A DNA stretch of 40,067 nt, taken from assembly GCA_015486375.1 (NCBI GenBank), contig WFRR01000124.1, positions 1 through 40,067 on the forward strand. Reading direction: 5' to 3'. The position numbers were made by a program, and so were the translations under genes. The notes beneath the pieces were generated by a model. It was not told the origin of the DNA. It did no database searches and was given only the letters and a program-made list of their open reading frames with translations. Below are positions 1 through 10,114 of this stretch, piece after piece. The stretch's first letter is position 1, and each line of letters starts with the position of its first letter. The stretch is from Thiotrichaceae bacterium. Lineage in GTDB: Bacteria; Pseudomonadota; Gammaproteobacteria; Thiotrichales; Thiotrichaceae.

Positions 1-1307
1 AGACTATCCAGTGCGATGCCTTCCGCATTTAATACCCGTTGCAAGTGTTTTTTCTGCATGCGTAGACTTAATAAAAACTCGCCTTTTTCTGAAATCGTTT
101 CCTTTTGGATGGCTTCTTCTTGGTATAAGGTCGCCCGTAGCTTACCCATTTGAGGTTTAAGGCATAATACGCCTTCAAAAAGTTGGTCAGCAAAATAGTG
201 ACTCAGTTGTTCTTTAAGTAAGTCTAGACCTTGATCCTCTTGTGCAGACACATAAGCTCGCCCGACTAATTTTTCTTCAGCCTCGGCATCGACATAATGT
301 GCTATTTGATCAATGAGATCAATTTTATTCATCACCTCAATTTGAGGGATTTTATCTGCACCAATTTCTCGTAACACTAACTGAACTTGTTGGCGATATA
401 AATCGCGTTGATCATCACTCACGTCAATGACATGCAGTAATAAATCTGCTTCAATAGTTTCTTGCAAGGTGGAACGAAAGGCAGCGACTAAATCATGCGG
501 TAAATCACGAATAAAACCGACCGTGTCCGCTAAGACAACGGCTTGTTGATTCGGTAAATCTAAACGTCTTAGGGTTGGATCTAATGTTGCGAATAATTGA
601 TCTGCAACATAAACGTTAGAATCGGTAATTTGATTGAATAAAGTGGATTTACCTGCATTGGTATAACCGACTAATGAAACGGAAGGAATCTCCGCTCTTT
701 TACGTGACTGTCGTCCTTGCTCACGTTGATTTTGTACTTTTTCCAAACGACGATTAATTTGTTTAATGCGAACATTAAGCAAACGACGATCGGTTTCTAA
801 TTGGGTTTCACCCGGTCCGCGTAAACCAATACCCCCTTTTTGCCGCTCCAAGTGTGTCCAGCCTCGAATTAAACGCGTAGACATATGTTTCAATTGCGCT
901 AACTCAACTTGCAATTTTCCTTCATGTGAACGTGCGCGTTGGGCAAAAATATCTAAGATTAAACCCGTACGGTCTAAAACACGGCACTGTAAAACTTCTT
1001 CAAGGTTGCGTTCTTGTGCAGGAGAAAGTGAGTGATCAAAAATCACCACATCTGCATTATGGAGGCGGGTTAACTGGTGAATTTCTTCCGCTTTTCCCTG
1101 ACCGACAAAGAGTCGGGAATCAGGGCGTTGGCGAGAACCTGTCACAAATGCAACATCACTTGCACCTGCGGAATGAACCAATTCGATAAACTCGTGTTTA
1201 TCGTATGTTGCATCTGAGCCTAAGCTGTTTTGCTTTAATCGAGAACTAAACTTGATTTGTACTAAAACAGCCAAATCGCCCTGTTGGGGACGCTCAAATA
1301 ATTCCAA
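1..1307 (-). CDS. hflX: GTPase HflX (partial, 3' end beyond window)
   Basis: Ribosome-associated GTPase of the HflX family, which binds the 50S subunit and splits stalled ribosomes. The frame is open from 1307 down to the window edge, so the C-terminus is missing. Visible are the HflX N-terminal domain with FDHALSPAQ-like (here FDHSLSPAQERNLE) and GGIGLRGPGETQLETDRR motifs, then the G domain with P-loop GYTNAGKST, the ADTVGFI motif (G3) and NKID (G4). No ATG fits the family N-terminus. The best start is TTG at 1307, giving MELFERPQQGDLAVLV, which aligns with the E. coli start. It lies only 5 bases after the hfq stop, so it is probably translated from the miaA-hfq-hflX transcript. Function is certain by family; the TTG start is inferred. 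Confidence 0.95.
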   Translation of the reverse strand, partial: MELFERPQQGDLAVLVQIKFSSRLKQNSLGSDATYDKHEFIELVHSAGASDVAFVTGSRQRPDSRLFVGQGKAEEIHQLTRLHNADVVIFDHSLSPAQERNLEEVLQCRVLDRTGLILDIFAQRARSHEGKLQVELAQLKHMSTRLIRGWTHLERQKGGIGLRGPGETQLETDRRLLNVRIKQINRRLEKVQNQREQGRQSRKRAEIPSVSLVGYTNAGKSTLFNQITDSNVYVADQLFATLDPTLRRLDLPNQQAVVLADTVGFIRDLPHDLVAAFRSTLQETIEADLLLHVIDVSDDQRDLYRQQVQLVLREIGADKIPQIEVMNKIDLIDQIAHYVDAEAEEKLVGRAYVSAQEDQGLDLLKEQLSHYFADQLFEGVLCLKPQMGKLRATLYQEEAIQKETISEKGEFLLSLRMQKKHLQRVLNAEGIALDS

Positions 1308-1312
1308 GCTGC

Positions 1313-1543
1313 TTACTCTTCGGTTGAAATATTGAGTTTAATCGGTCGTGATGGAACGATCGTAGAAACTGCATGCTTATAAACCAGTTGGCTGACTGTG
1401 TTGCCCAGTAATATAACAAATTGATCAAATGACTCAACCTGACCTTGTAGTTTAATTCCATTGACAAGGTAAATTGAGACGGGAATCCTTTCCTTTCTCA
1501 GTGCGTTTAGAAAGGGTTCTTGTAATGTGTGCCCTTTAGACAT
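1313..1543 (-). CDS. hfq: RNA chaperone Hfq
   Basis: Hexameric Sm-like RNA chaperone that pairs small RNAs with mRNAs. The 76-residue product starts [20 protein letters not shown] and has the Sm2 motif [13 protein letters not shown]. An in-frame ATG exists 66 bases upstream at 1609, but the family start is the ATG at 1543, preceded at 8 bases by a clear GGAGA, so 1543 is chosen. The protein ends soon after the Sm core ([10 protein letters not shown]). It therefore lacks the long disordered C-terminal tail of E. coli Hfq (102 residues). It sits between miaA and hflX, the classic order. Confidence 0.97.
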   Translation of the reverse strand: MSKGHTLQEPFLNALRKERIPVSIYLVNGIKLQGQVESFDQFVILLGNTVSQLVYKHAVSTIVPSRPIKLNISTEE

Positions 1544-1608
1544 ATGACGTTCTCCAGTATGTTCTTCTGTAAGTTTTTGTTTAAGTTCTTTATGTAAATC
1601 ATTATCCA

Positions 1609-2583
1609 TTAACGTTGAGAAGATAAAAACGCGTCTACTCGCTGATTGATGGATGAAAGGTTGCTATTTTGTGCATTGAAGACATTTAATTCTTTTTCTG
1701 AACGTAGCCATGTTATTTGACGCTTCGCAAGCTGCCTAGTTGCGACGATAGCACGTTCCTGCATCGTATTAAAGTCTATATTACCACTGATATATTCCCA
1801 TGCTTGTCGATAACCGACTGCACGGATCGCAGGAAGATCAATGCTTAAATTGCCCCTTTCATATAATCTTTCGACTTCATCTAGAAAGCCCTGTTCCAAC
1901 ATAATTTGAAAACGCCGTGCTATTCGTTCATGTAACCATGACCGTTCCTCGGGAAGTAGCCCTATTTTTAAAAGATTATAGGGACAAGCATTTTGTTTTG
2001 CATCTTGATGATGTTGACTTAGGGGAATCCCCGTAATTTCGTAAACTTCTAAAGCCCGTTGAATTCTTTGTGCATCATTCACATGAATTCGTTCTGCTGA
2101 TTGTGGATCACATTGCGCGAGGCGTTGATGTAAACCTTTCCATGTAATTTGCTTTGACTCTTCTAATAAGGCTTGGCGAATGACAGGATCAGCATTTGGA
2201 AGTTTAGCTAAGCCATATTGTAACGCACGGTAATATAACATAGTCCCACCGACTAACACAGGAATGCGTCCTGTTTCATGAATCCTTTGCATTTCTACAA
2301 GGGCATCATCCCGAAACTGTGCGACGGAATAGATTTCACTGGGGTCCCGAATATCAATTAGGCAGTGAGGTGCGGCTTCCAGTATCGCTGCATCGGGTTT
2401 GGCTGTACCAATATCCATACCTCGATAAATCAACGCAGAATCAACGCTGATTAATTCCACGGGGAAATTTTGCCGTAATTCAATGGCTAAATCGGTTTTA
2501 CCTGATGCAGTTGGACCCATTATAAAAATAGCAGGCGGGAGAAGGTTGTTATTTGTGTCGTACTTTTGATATTGGCTATTCAC
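1609..2583 (-). CDS. miaA: tRNA dimethylallyltransferase MiaA
   Basis: Transfers a dimethylallyl group from DMAPP to N6 of A37 in tRNAs that read codons starting with U. The 324-residue product has the P-loop GPTASGKT at residues 23-30, then the [38 protein letters not shown] and [13 protein letters not shown] motifs of the family. The start is GTG at 2583, with a GGA about 10 bases upstream; it gives an N-terminal extension of the length seen in E. coli. It follows mutL by 48 bases and precedes hfq by 65, as in many gammaproteobacteria. Confidence 0.96.
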   Translation of the reverse strand: MNSQYQKYDTNNNLLPPAIFIMGPTASGKTDLAIELRQNFPVELISVDSALIYRGMDIGTAKPDAAILEAAPHCLIDIRDPSEIYSVAQFRDDALVEMQRIHETGRIPVLVGGTMLYYRALQYGLAKLPNADPVIRQALLEESKQITWKGLHQRLAQCDPQSAERIHVNDAQRIQRALEVYEITGIPLSQHHQDAKQNACPYNLLKIGLLPEERSWLHERIARRFQIMLEQGFLDEVERLYERGNLSIDLPAIRAVGYRQAWEYISGNIDFNTMQERAIVATRQLAKRQITWLRSEKELNVFNAQNSNLSSINQRVDAFLSSQR

Positions 2584-2631
2584 AGCAGTGATCCATTTTT
2601 TGCATTAATTTGATGTTAGGTAATATTACGA

Positions 2632-4665
2632 TTACTGCCCCCGCATAAAGAGCTTATCCAGTTGTGACATCGTTAATTGTGTCCACGTCGGACGACCGTG
2701 ATTACATTGCCCACTGTAATCAGTGCGTTCCATATCGCGTAATAAATCATTCATTTCAGGTAATGATAATTGTCGATTGGCACGGACTGAATGATGACAA
2801 GCAATGGTTGATAAAATTGCATTGATTTCGGTTTGAATGCGTTCACTACTACCATACATAAGCAAATCTGCTAGTACATCACTCACCAATGTTGTGACAT
2901 TACTGTCTTTTAATAAACTTGGTACAGCTCGAATAACCAATTTATCATTACCTAAACGATCGAGATTAAAGCCTAGATTTTTGAAAATTGATTGATACTG
3001 TTCAGCAGAATCAGCTTCTTGTGGCGTGACACTAAAAGATACGGGAATTAATAAAGGCTGCGAACGAATATTATCTTCTGCCATACTGCGTTTTAAATAT
3101 TCGTAACAAATACGTTCATGCGCGGCGTGCATATCGACAATAATTAAGCCTTCAGTGTTTTCAGCAAGAATAAATACCCCTTGAATTTGTGCCACTGCAA
3201 AGCCTAAAGGGGGTACTTCACCTGTTTCTGCATCGTCAGGTAACAATGAAAAACTTTTTTCTTCAGGTTTTAATGTCTCGTATTCAGGCAACTGTACGGG
3301 CATTGAGTTTTTCGCTAGCGTTGGGCTTTTCGCATAATGAGCAAAGGGATTATTATCTACAGCCGTTTTTTCTGCGATTTTTTCTTTTGAGTCGAGTTCA
3401 TTATAATTATTGATGGGGATATTTTCACTAATACCCTGTTTAGCGAGAAGGGCTTGCATGGCTTTATCTGTACTAGGAGAACCCTGATGCAATTGTTTAT
3501 AAGAACTCATACTCTCTTTAACTGATAAACCTAAATTTTGTTGGGTATTGGAAAAAATAGGTTTAGGTAAAGGCGGATTTAAATCGGCTGTTAGGGGGGT
3601 AGTTTGATTATTGACGACGTGCAGCTTAGCCTTATCCGTTTTTAAACTATCTTCAGGACGTAATTCAGCTAAGATTTTTTCGACGGTTTTTTGTAAAAAA
3701 CGATGTATATGCCCTGACTCTCGAAAACGTACTTCATGTTTGCTGGGGTGGGCATTGACATCGACTCGTACGGGATCAATTTCAAAAAATAAGACATAAG
3801 TCGGTTGACGACCTTGATATAAAACATCTTGGTAAGCCTGTTTTATTGCATGGGAAACGACTCGATCTCGAATCACGCGTCCATTAACGAAAAAATACTG
3901 TAAATCAGTTTGAGCGCGAGAAAAGGTCGGCAAACCTAACCAACCCCATAAACGTAGACCTTCAGCTTCATGCTCAAAATAAAAACAGTTTTCACTAAAA
4001 CCTTTGCCACAAATCGCCGCGATACGCGCATTGGAGCTTTCTTCATCATTGGCTGCCCGTAAATTTAAAATATTACGCCCATTATGCTGTAAGGAAAACT
4101 GTGTGTTAAAACGGCTTAATGCCATCTTTTTGACCACATCTTCAATATGTCGAAACTCAGTTTTTTCTGTCTTTAAGAATTTACGTCGAGCAGGTACATT
4201 AAAAAATAAATCTTTAATATCTAAGCTGGTCCCTTTCGGGTGGGCTATCGGTTCGACTTCATCAAAGGTCTCTTGTCCATCACCGTATAAACACCAACCT
4301 TGTGCGCTATTTTCTTGACAGCTACTGAGCTTTAAACGAGAAATAGAGGCAATACTAGGTAAGGCTTCACCTCGAAAGCCTAAGCTATGAATATTTTCTA
4401 AGTCATGTAAATTACTAATCTTACTGGTGGCATGGCGACTTAAAGCAAGACTCAATTCATCTTTAGCAATGCCCATACCATTATCACGAATCCGAATACG
4501 TTTGACGCCACCACTCTCAATTTCTACCGAAATTTGATCGGCTTCAGCATCCAGTGAATTTTCGAGTAATTCTTTCACCACTGATGCAGGGCGATCAACC
4601 ACCTCTCCTGCTGCGATTTGGTTAATTAAGTGAGGTGATAAAGGCTTGATGGAATGACTGGGCAT
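2632..4665 (-). CDS. mutL: DNA mismatch repair protein MutL
   Basis: Couples mismatch recognition by MutS to strand incision. The 677-residue product has the GHKL ATPase in its N-terminal half: ELLENSLDA (motif I), DNGMGI (motif II), GFRGEAL (motif III). A variable linker follows, then the C-terminal dimerisation domain. That domain carries DMHAAHERICYE near residue 511, a match to the metal-binding endonuclease motif DQHA(X)2E(X)4E with Q replaced by M, and CNHGRP near residue 654. This suggests a nicking MutL as in Pseudomonas rather than the MutH-dependent E. coli type. It is probably the first gene of mutL-miaA-hfq-hflX. The amiB gene often found upstream is absent; pgsA is divergent across a 221-base gap. 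Confidence 0.97.
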   Translation of the reverse strand: MPSHSIKPLSPHLINQIAAGEVVDRPASVVKELLENSLDAEADQISVEIESGGVKRIRIRDNGMGIAKDELSLALSRHATSKISNLHDLENIHSLGFRGEALPSIASISRLKLSSCQENSAQGWCLYGDGQETFDEVEPIAHPKGTSLDIKDLFFNVPARRKFLKTEKTEFRHIEDVVKKMALSRFNTQFSLQHNGRNILNLRAANDEESSNARIAAICGKGFSENCFYFEHEAEGLRLWGWLGLPTFSRAQTDLQYFFVNGRVIRDRVVSHAIKQAYQDVLYQGRQPTYVLFFEIDPVRVDVNAHPSKHEVRFRESGHIHRFLQKTVEKILAELRPEDSLKTDKAKLHVVNNQTTPLTADLNPPLPKPIFSNTQQNLGLSVKESMSSYKQLHQGSPSTDKAMQALLAKQGISENIPINNYNELDSKEKIAEKTAVDNNPFAHYAKSPTLAKNSMPVQLPEYETLKPEEKSFSLLPDDAETGEVPPLGFAVAQIQGVFILAENTEGLIIVDMHAAHERICYEYLKRSMAEDNIRSQPLLIPVSFSVTPQEADSAEQYQSIFKNLGFNLDRLGNDKLVIRAVPSLLKDSNVTTLVSDVLADLLMYGSSERIQTEINAILSTIACHHSVRANRQLSLPEMNDLLRDMERTDYSGQCNHGRPTWTQLTMSQLDKLFMRGQ

Positions 4666-4886
4666 AGTATCTGAACGCGATAATAGTAAAGTGAATGAGT
4701 GATTTACTTAAGTGAGCTAGTAGCAAGGATACAAAATTCTCAAAAAAACACAATGGTTGAATAACAATCTTATTCTAAGCTGCATATTGCGATAAAGACT
4801 CACAAGCTTTAGGCTAAGCGCGTTTTGATCCAAAAGAAAAGTTTCTTGCTTGCAAGCTGTTTAACGATAGATGGATATGATACCGA

Positions 4887-5444
4887 ATGATCACACTAAA
4901 CTTTCCCACACTATTAACGTTGCTACGAATTGCCCTGATTCCTTTGATGATGTTTTGTTTTTATCTTGAGTATGAATGGGCTGCATTGGCGGCTGCGAGC
5001 GTATTTGCATTAGCAGGTATAACCGACTGGGCGGATGGTTATTATGCACGTAAACTCGGGCTAGAATCGCGTTTTGGGGCTTTTTTAGATCCTGTTGCCG
5101 ACAAGTTAATTGTGATTGCTGCCTTATTATTAGTGGTCGAACGCGAAGCGGATGTATGGATTACGCTCGCTGCGAGTATTATCATTGGTCGAGAAATCAT
5201 TATTTCTTCACTACGGGAATGGATGGCAGAAACAGGTCAACGTGGTAAAGTCGCGGTCGCTTATATTGGCAAACTAAAAACCACAGCACAAATCACCTCA
5301 CTGATTTTGTTATTATATAACAATACTTTGCTAGGAATTCCATTGCGAGAGATTGGTTTGGTATTTTTAGCCTTTGCGACATTATTAACACTGATTTCAA
5401 TGCTTCAGTATTTAAAAAATGCCTTCGCCCCCTCTCGTGGTTAA
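4887..5444 (+). CDS. pgsA: CDP-diacylglycerol--glycerol-3-phosphate 3-phosphatidyltransferase
   Basis: Inner-membrane enzyme making phosphatidylglycerol phosphate from CDP-diacylglycerol and glycerol 3-phosphate, the committed step to phosphatidylglycerol and cardiolipin. The 185-residue product has several membrane segments. The CDP-alcohol phosphatidyltransferase signature is complete: DWADG, then AR, then G and the DPVAD pair (roughly residues 47-73). The start ATG at 4887 has only a weak GGATA upstream. It stands alone, divergent from mutL and convergent with the DUF2062 gene 31 bases downstream. Confidence 0.94.
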   Translation: MITLNFPTLLTLLRIALIPLMMFCFYLEYEWAALAAASVFALAGITDWADGYYARKLGLESRFGAFLDPVADKLIVIAALLLVVEREADVWITLAASIIIGREIIISSLREWMAETGQRGKVAVAYIGKLKTTAQITSLILLLYNNTLLGIPLREIGLVFLAFATLLTLISMLQYLKNAFAPSRG

Positions 5445-5475
5445 CGCGTTATTATCATTAAATAGGCTGCTCGGG

Positions 5476-6012
5476 CTATTTCTTGGCGCGTTTCTTTAAA
5501 CGACGTTTTCGTTTTCTGATCTTCCACTCACGGATAATGTGTAATCGCCAAATGATCTGTATGCAGAAATAACCTGCTAAAGAGGAAAGTATGGCAACTA
5601 ATAGACAGCCCAGTAAAAAAGGCTCCCATGATTGCGATAAGTTGTTTAAAAACCAATCGAGGCTTAATTCAAATTCCATTTCGATTGATTCATGATCCAG
5701 TATTTTTGCACCCATTAAATAGGCAAAATAGAACATGGGGGGAATAGTCAGTGGGTTGGTAACCCAAACTAAAGCAATAGAAATAGGTACATTAGCACGG
5801 AAGAACATAGCGGTTAAGGCAGCAAAAAGCATTTGAGGTGGGAAAGGTACCCACATCATAAATAGACCAATCGCAAAAGCGAGTGACACCGAGCGACGAT
5901 TTAAATGCCACAATACGGGTGAATGTAATGCTTTACCTAAAAAGTTTAAACTTTTTTGTTTCTTTATAGTGTTAGCACTGGGGGATATTTTTTTGAAAAA
6001 TTTTCTAGGCAT
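5476..6012 (-). CDS. DUF2062 domain-containing inner-membrane protein
   Basis: Small membrane protein of the DUF2062 family, function unknown. The 178-residue product has the family pattern: basic N-terminus (MPRKFFKK), LHSPVLWHLNRRSVSLAFAIG, then VPFPPQM, VWVTNPLTIPPMFYFAYLMG, a second hydrophobic span around residues 133-155, and a very basic tail (RKRKRRLKKRAKK). The chosen start is ATG at 6012. A TTG two codons upstream at 6018 has a better-spaced GGGA, so it cannot be excluded. It is convergent with pgsA. Confidence 0.85.
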   Translation of the reverse strand: MPRKFFKKISPSANTIKKQKSLNFLGKALHSPVLWHLNRRSVSLAFAIGLFMMWVPFPPQMLFAALTAMFFRANVPISIALVWVTNPLTIPPMFYFAYLMGAKILDHESIEMEFELSLDWFLNNLSQSWEPFLLGCLLVAILSSLAGYFCIQIIWRLHIIREWKIRKRKRRLKKRAKK

Positions 6013-6070
6013 ATGCAACGATGTCCCATTTAGCAGTAAAATCTTTAAAAGTGTCCATTTTCTCTAAGCC

Positions 6071-8398
6071 ATGTATAGTCTTTCTCTTGGATTTTTAGCA
6101 GGAACAAGCAGTCTTTTTTTATTTTCAACGCTGCCCTCACTAAAATTCCAGTTTATTGTAATCTTGCTGATTGTTGGATTGTGGAAATTCTGGAAGAAAC
6201 CCGTTATTCGCCTGATATGCGCGCTATTATTGGGCTTTTTCTATAGTTTATTTATAGCTCATTCCCACCTAAATGAAAGAATACCGACGCAACTGGAAGG
6301 GAAAAAACTTCAGGTAATCGGCACGATTACCAATATCCCTCATCACAGTGCAGGAACAGCACGTTTCTATTTGAATATCGAACACAGCGCGTTAGCTGAT
6401 CAAGCGAATATTCCCCTGAATTTTCAGGGTAAAGTCAAGTTAGCGTGGTATCACACCAATACGCCCCTACACAGCGGTGAGCGTTGGCAATTGCAAATAA
6501 AGCTAAAACGTCCACATAGCTTTATTAACTCAGGCAGTTCAGATTATGAACGCTGGTTATTCCATCAAGGCATTACTGCAACAGGCTATGTACGCACTTC
6601 TGAACACAATCAACGTCTTGCTACGCGTCAAGCGTGGCAGTTAAATGCTATCCGTGAAACGATTCATCAAGCCATTCAAACCCATGTGAGTGACCCCGAT
6701 AAAGCCGCCTTAATTTCTGCTTTATCCTTAGCCATACGCGATGATATTGAGCCACAACATTGGGAAATTTTCAGAAACACAGGCACAAGTCATCTAATTG
6801 CCATTTCTGGGCTGCATATTGGCATGATTGCGGGTTTTGCTCTATTACCCATTAGTGTTATTTGGCTACTATTTCCCGCACTTTATGTCCGTTTACCCCT
6901 AAAAATTGCCGTATTAGTATTAGGTGCAGTCTTTGCAACGGCTTATGCTTTATTAGCAGGTTTTACGATTCCGACGCAACGCGCTTTAATTATGGTGTTA
7001 TTAGGTCTTTCCAGTCTGTTATTAAAACAAAAAGTCCCCTTGAGCTATTTGCTCGCTATTACGGTATTTTCTGTCTTGCTGATTGATCCACTAGCAGGTT
7101 TATCAGAAGGCTTTTGGTTATCTTTTTTTGCTGTGGGACTCATTTTTTATCTGCTTGGACAGAAACATAAAATGACTCCAATGGCACGACGTTATCGCTT
7201 TTTATCCTTACAGCTCTTTTTATCATTGGGCATGATTCCAATCACTGCCATGTTTTTTTCCAGTGCCTCATTAATCTCACCTATTGCCAATTTAGTTGCA
7301 ATCCCTTGGGTAACATTGATTGTTGCACCAAGTTTATTATTAGGTATTTTATTACTATCTGTTTCTCCCTTATTGAGTGACTATTGTTTTGCCTTTTCCA
7401 GTTGGGGCTTGGATAAACTATTAGGCTATTTAGGTTTTCTCAGTGAATTTTCAAACAGTGTGATTCACTTTGCAGCGATACCTATTGCGCTTATTCTGCT
7501 CGCGATTATTGGTGTGTTTATACTCGCTTTACCCCGAGGCATGGTGGGACGTTATTTAGGGGTTATTTTTATTGCACCCTTATTTTTACTCACCCCAAAA
7601 AAGCCCTTAGAAGGTGAATTTAAGCTCACTGTATTGGATGTAGGACAAGGCTTAGCCACCGTTTTACAGACACAAAATCATGTCATGGTCTTTGATACAG
7701 GCGATTATTACTCTGATCAATTTGATATGGGGTCAATGGTAGTTTTACCGTATCTGCAATCACAACAAATTCGCGCGATTGATAAATTAGTCATTTCTCA
7801 TGCTGATAAAGATCACAGTGGCGGGGCTAATGCCATTTTGCAAACCATACCCGTGGTTGAATTGATCAGTAATGAAAGGCTAACAATTCACAATAGAGCT
7901 TCACACGTTTGTCAAACAGGGCAAACATGGATTTGGGATCAGGTAAAATTTGAGGTATTAAGCCCGAATAAAAGCCAAGCATCCCTGAGTAAAAATAATC
8001 GTTCCTGTGTGATCAAAGTGTCTAATCATTATCACAGCCTGTTATTAGTTGCTGATATAGAACGAAAGGCAGAATATGCCTTATTAAAACAAAATCGCCA
8101 GCTGTTAAAGGCAGATGTTCTATTAGTGCCACATCACGGCAGTAAGACATCATCAGCATGGCCCTTTATTGCCGCTGTTCAACCTAAATTAGCTATTATC
8201 TCCGCAGGTTATCGCAACCGTTTTAATTTTCCACACGAGAAAATACTGTTTCGTTATCATAAGCTTAATATTGCTCGCTTAAACACCAGTCAAGTCGGTG
8301 AAATACAGATTGTATTTCCCAATCATGCCGCTGAGATACACACCGTATCAAAACGCATTGAACAGCAAAAATTTTGGATGGCTAAGCCGTTAGATTGA
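6071..8398 (+). CDS. comEC: DNA internalization competence protein ComEC/Rec2
   Basis: Inner-membrane channel that carries single-stranded DNA into the cytoplasm during natural transformation. The 775-residue product has the three expected parts: an N-terminal DUF4131 region with membrane spans, a polytopic Competence domain (SHLIAISGLHIGMIAG near residue 250), and a C-terminal metallo-beta-lactamase fold with VISHADKDHSGG near residue 577 and HHGS further on. No clear Shine-Dalgarno precedes the ATG at 6071. The gene ends one base before the convergent replication-like gene. Its presence suggests, but does not prove, natural competence. Confidence 0.94.
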   Translation: MYSLSLGFLAGTSSLFLFSTLPSLKFQFIVILLIVGLWKFWKKPVIRLICALLLGFFYSLFIAHSHLNERIPTQLEGKKLQVIGTITNIPHHSAGTARFYLNIEHSALADQANIPLNFQGKVKLAWYHTNTPLHSGERWQLQIKLKRPHSFINSGSSDYERWLFHQGITATGYVRTSEHNQRLATRQAWQLNAIRETIHQAIQTHVSDPDKAALISALSLAIRDDIEPQHWEIFRNTGTSHLIAISGLHIGMIAGFALLPISVIWLLFPALYVRLPLKIAVLVLGAVFATAYALLAGFTIPTQRALIMVLLGLSSLLLKQKVPLSYLLAITVFSVLLIDPLAGLSEGFWLSFFAVGLIFYLLGQKHKMTPMARRYRFLSLQLFLSLGMIPITAMFFSSASLISPIANLVAIPWVTLIVAPSLLLGILLLSVSPLLSDYCFAFSSWGLDKLLGYLGFLSEFSNSVIHFAAIPIALILLAIIGVFILALPRGMVGRYLGVIFIAPLFLLTPKKPLEGEFKLTVLDVGQGLATVLQTQNHVMVFDTGDYYSDQFDMGSMVVLPYLQSQQIRAIDKLVISHADKDHSGGANAILQTIPVVELISNERLTIHNRASHVCQTGQTWIWDQVKFEVLSPNKSQASLSKNNRSCVIKVSNHYHSLLLVADIERKAEYALLKQNRQLLKADVLLVPHHGSKTSSAWPFIAAVQPKLAIISAGYRNRFNFPHEKILFRYHKLNIARLNTSQVGEIQIVFPNHAAEIHTVSKRIEQQKFWMAKPLD

Positions 8399-8399
8399 A

Positions 8400-9998
8400 T
8401 TACCACCTGCTTATATTTTTAATAATTTTGTCATCCAGTTGATATTTTTCAACATAAGTACACACTTCATCATAGACTGCATGGGCTTTATTATTGAATT
8501 CGTTGTAATAATCTTGGTTATATTGTGAATAATCCGCTTCTAGCAAGTTTCGATAATGGACGCGTTTGTAATGATAATTACTATACCTATCTACTAGCTT
8601 ATTTAAGCCTGCATAGATGGCTTTTCGCGTTTCCATATCCTCAGGACTTTGAAAGGATTCCAAGGCACTAAAATCTAATTCACCCTTGCGGTGTCGGTTG
8701 ATTAAACTGGCAAAATAAGAGAGGCGATTCTTAAGGGGATCAATACTATTAGTGAGACGAATTTTGAGTAAATCGAGAATATCTTGCTCACGGCTACCCG
8801 CTTTACTCACCAATTTTTGTACACTAAAACGCTCCTCTTTAGTCAATTGTGGTGGATAATTTAGATTCGCAAATTGTGCTGTGGAGTGAGTACTACTTGA
8901 AACCGCTTGATGAATAGAATCCTTTAAGTGTTGATTGCCATTTTTAGCGTGTAAATTCTGATTTTCTTGTTCTAAATCTGCAATGGTTTGTTCATTATTT
9001 TTAATCGTAGTCGCTTGGGTTTGTTTATAAGCATGATGTTCAAGCAGTTGTTGTTCTAAGATTTCTTGATTACTTTTAAATTGTGATAAATCATCAGTCT
9101 GGTTATTTTTAATCTCAGTTAAATCATTAACTTTTTGTTGAAGCTGCTCTGATTGTTGTTCAAATTGCTGTTTTAATTGTTGATATTCTTTACTGTTAAC
9201 AATGCTTTCTGCGGTTGCTTGTGTTTCCGTTTCTATTGATTTTGGTGGTTTTTCTAATTCAGATACTATTTCTGTTTGAGCTTCTGTTGACGTTATTTTT
9301 TCAGATTCAGGTGTAATTTCTGTCGCCATATTGAATTGCTTATTGTGATGTTGTTCAAGCACTTCTTCAATGATTTGTACAATGGCTTTTTTATCAATAC
9401 TGTGTTGATTTTTATGCTGAGTGTCAGTGACTTTCGTTTGAATTTCAGTGGTTTGATTCGTCTGAGATAATGTTTTTGATACTGGATCATCATTGCTATC
9501 ATCTTCTAAAAAATCAGCGCCAAAGCCTTCATCAATGGGTTTTTTATAATGTTCAGGTAATAAGATGCTGGGATCATTGTTTGTGATGCGTTGCGCGGGA
9601 TCTTTTTGAAACCATGAGGAAAAGTGAAAATTAACTGATAGATAATTATTGTATTTCCCCCCTTGTCGCCATTGAATAATATTCGCATGGGATAAGAAAC
9701 GAATCGCTTCACCAATATGATCATGTCGAATCTTGGTCAGTTCTTGTAAACGGGTGGTCGTGGCGTGATCTTCACGTTTTTGATAACCGATCGTTTGGTT
9801 GAGAATGGTGTTAAAAAGCCGAATGCAGCGCGCTGATAATTGACAAGCCGAAACTTGTTTTAAGCAAAGATCGTAAATGATTTTAGATTGCTCACCCGCA
9901 AATTGAAGCTTATTGCCGATGATGTAACCCAGTTGAACGCCGAGTTCGTCGGGGCTTTGAGTAGCCGAACAGGCGGGTATATATGATGTTGTAGACAT
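8400..9998 (-). CDS. Phage-O-like replication protein with coiled coil
   Basis: Predicted DNA-binding replication protein of 532 residues. Residues about 57-125 match the phage replication protein O N-terminal winged-helix pattern (CIRLFNTILNQTIGYQKRED, then LQELTKIRHDHIGEAIRFL and NIIQW). Residues about 262-352 are a Gln/Glu-rich coiled coil. Residues about 383-445 form a module (LTKEERFSVQKLVSKAG, IDPLKNRLSYFASLI, GELDFSAL) that recurs in the partial gene at the right window end. The ATG at 9998 has GGAG 8 bases upstream. A 21-bp iteron array and AT-rich DNA lie directly upstream, the arrangement of initiator plus origin. I infer an initiator-like role. No plasmid partition, integrase or phage structural gene is beside it. 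It ends one base from comEC. Confidence 0.75.
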   Translation of the reverse strand: MSTTSYIPACSATQSPDELGVQLGYIIGNKLQFAGEQSKIIYDLCLKQVSACQLSARCIRLFNTILNQTIGYQKREDHATTTRLQELTKIRHDHIGEAIRFLSHANIIQWRQGGKYNNYLSVNFHFSSWFQKDPAQRITNNDPSILLPEHYKKPIDEGFGADFLEDDSNDDPVSKTLSQTNQTTEIQTKVTDTQHKNQHSIDKKAIVQIIEEVLEQHHNKQFNMATEITPESEKITSTEAQTEIVSELEKPPKSIETETQATAESIVNSKEYQQLKQQFEQQSEQLQQKVNDLTEIKNNQTDDLSQFKSNQEILEQQLLEHHAYKQTQATTIKNNEQTIADLEQENQNLHAKNGNQHLKDSIHQAVSSSTHSTAQFANLNYPPQLTKEERFSVQKLVSKAGSREQDILDLLKIRLTNSIDPLKNRLSYFASLINRHRKGELDFSALESFQSPEDMETRKAIYAGLNKLVDRYSNYHYKRVHYRNLLEADYSQYNQDYYNEFNNKAHAVYDEVCTYVEKYQLDDKIIKNISRW

Positions 9999-10114
9999 AA
10001 ATCAATCTCCATTTAGTAGTGGATTGGTGAACATGGAACGCTCTTCAGTTTGTTGGTAGATACAACAACCACAGAGCCATTAACTTTTTGGTCAATTGGG
10101 GCTTTTCTGCCCTG

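Noticed and set aside
1544-1609. Longer Hfq start at ATG 1609
   Set aside because: The family starts at MSKGH; a strong GGAGA precedes that ATG, and the extra 22 residues are not part of Hfq.
4787-4815. TTGCGA, 17 bases, TAGGCT upstream of pgsA as a promoter
   Set aside because: The -10 matches the consensus at only three of six positions, too weak to annotate.
5460-5481. AAATAG/CTATTT hairpin between pgsA and the DUF2062 gene
   Set aside because: Six AT-rich pairs with a 10-base loop and no T-run; overlaps a stop codon and could be chance.
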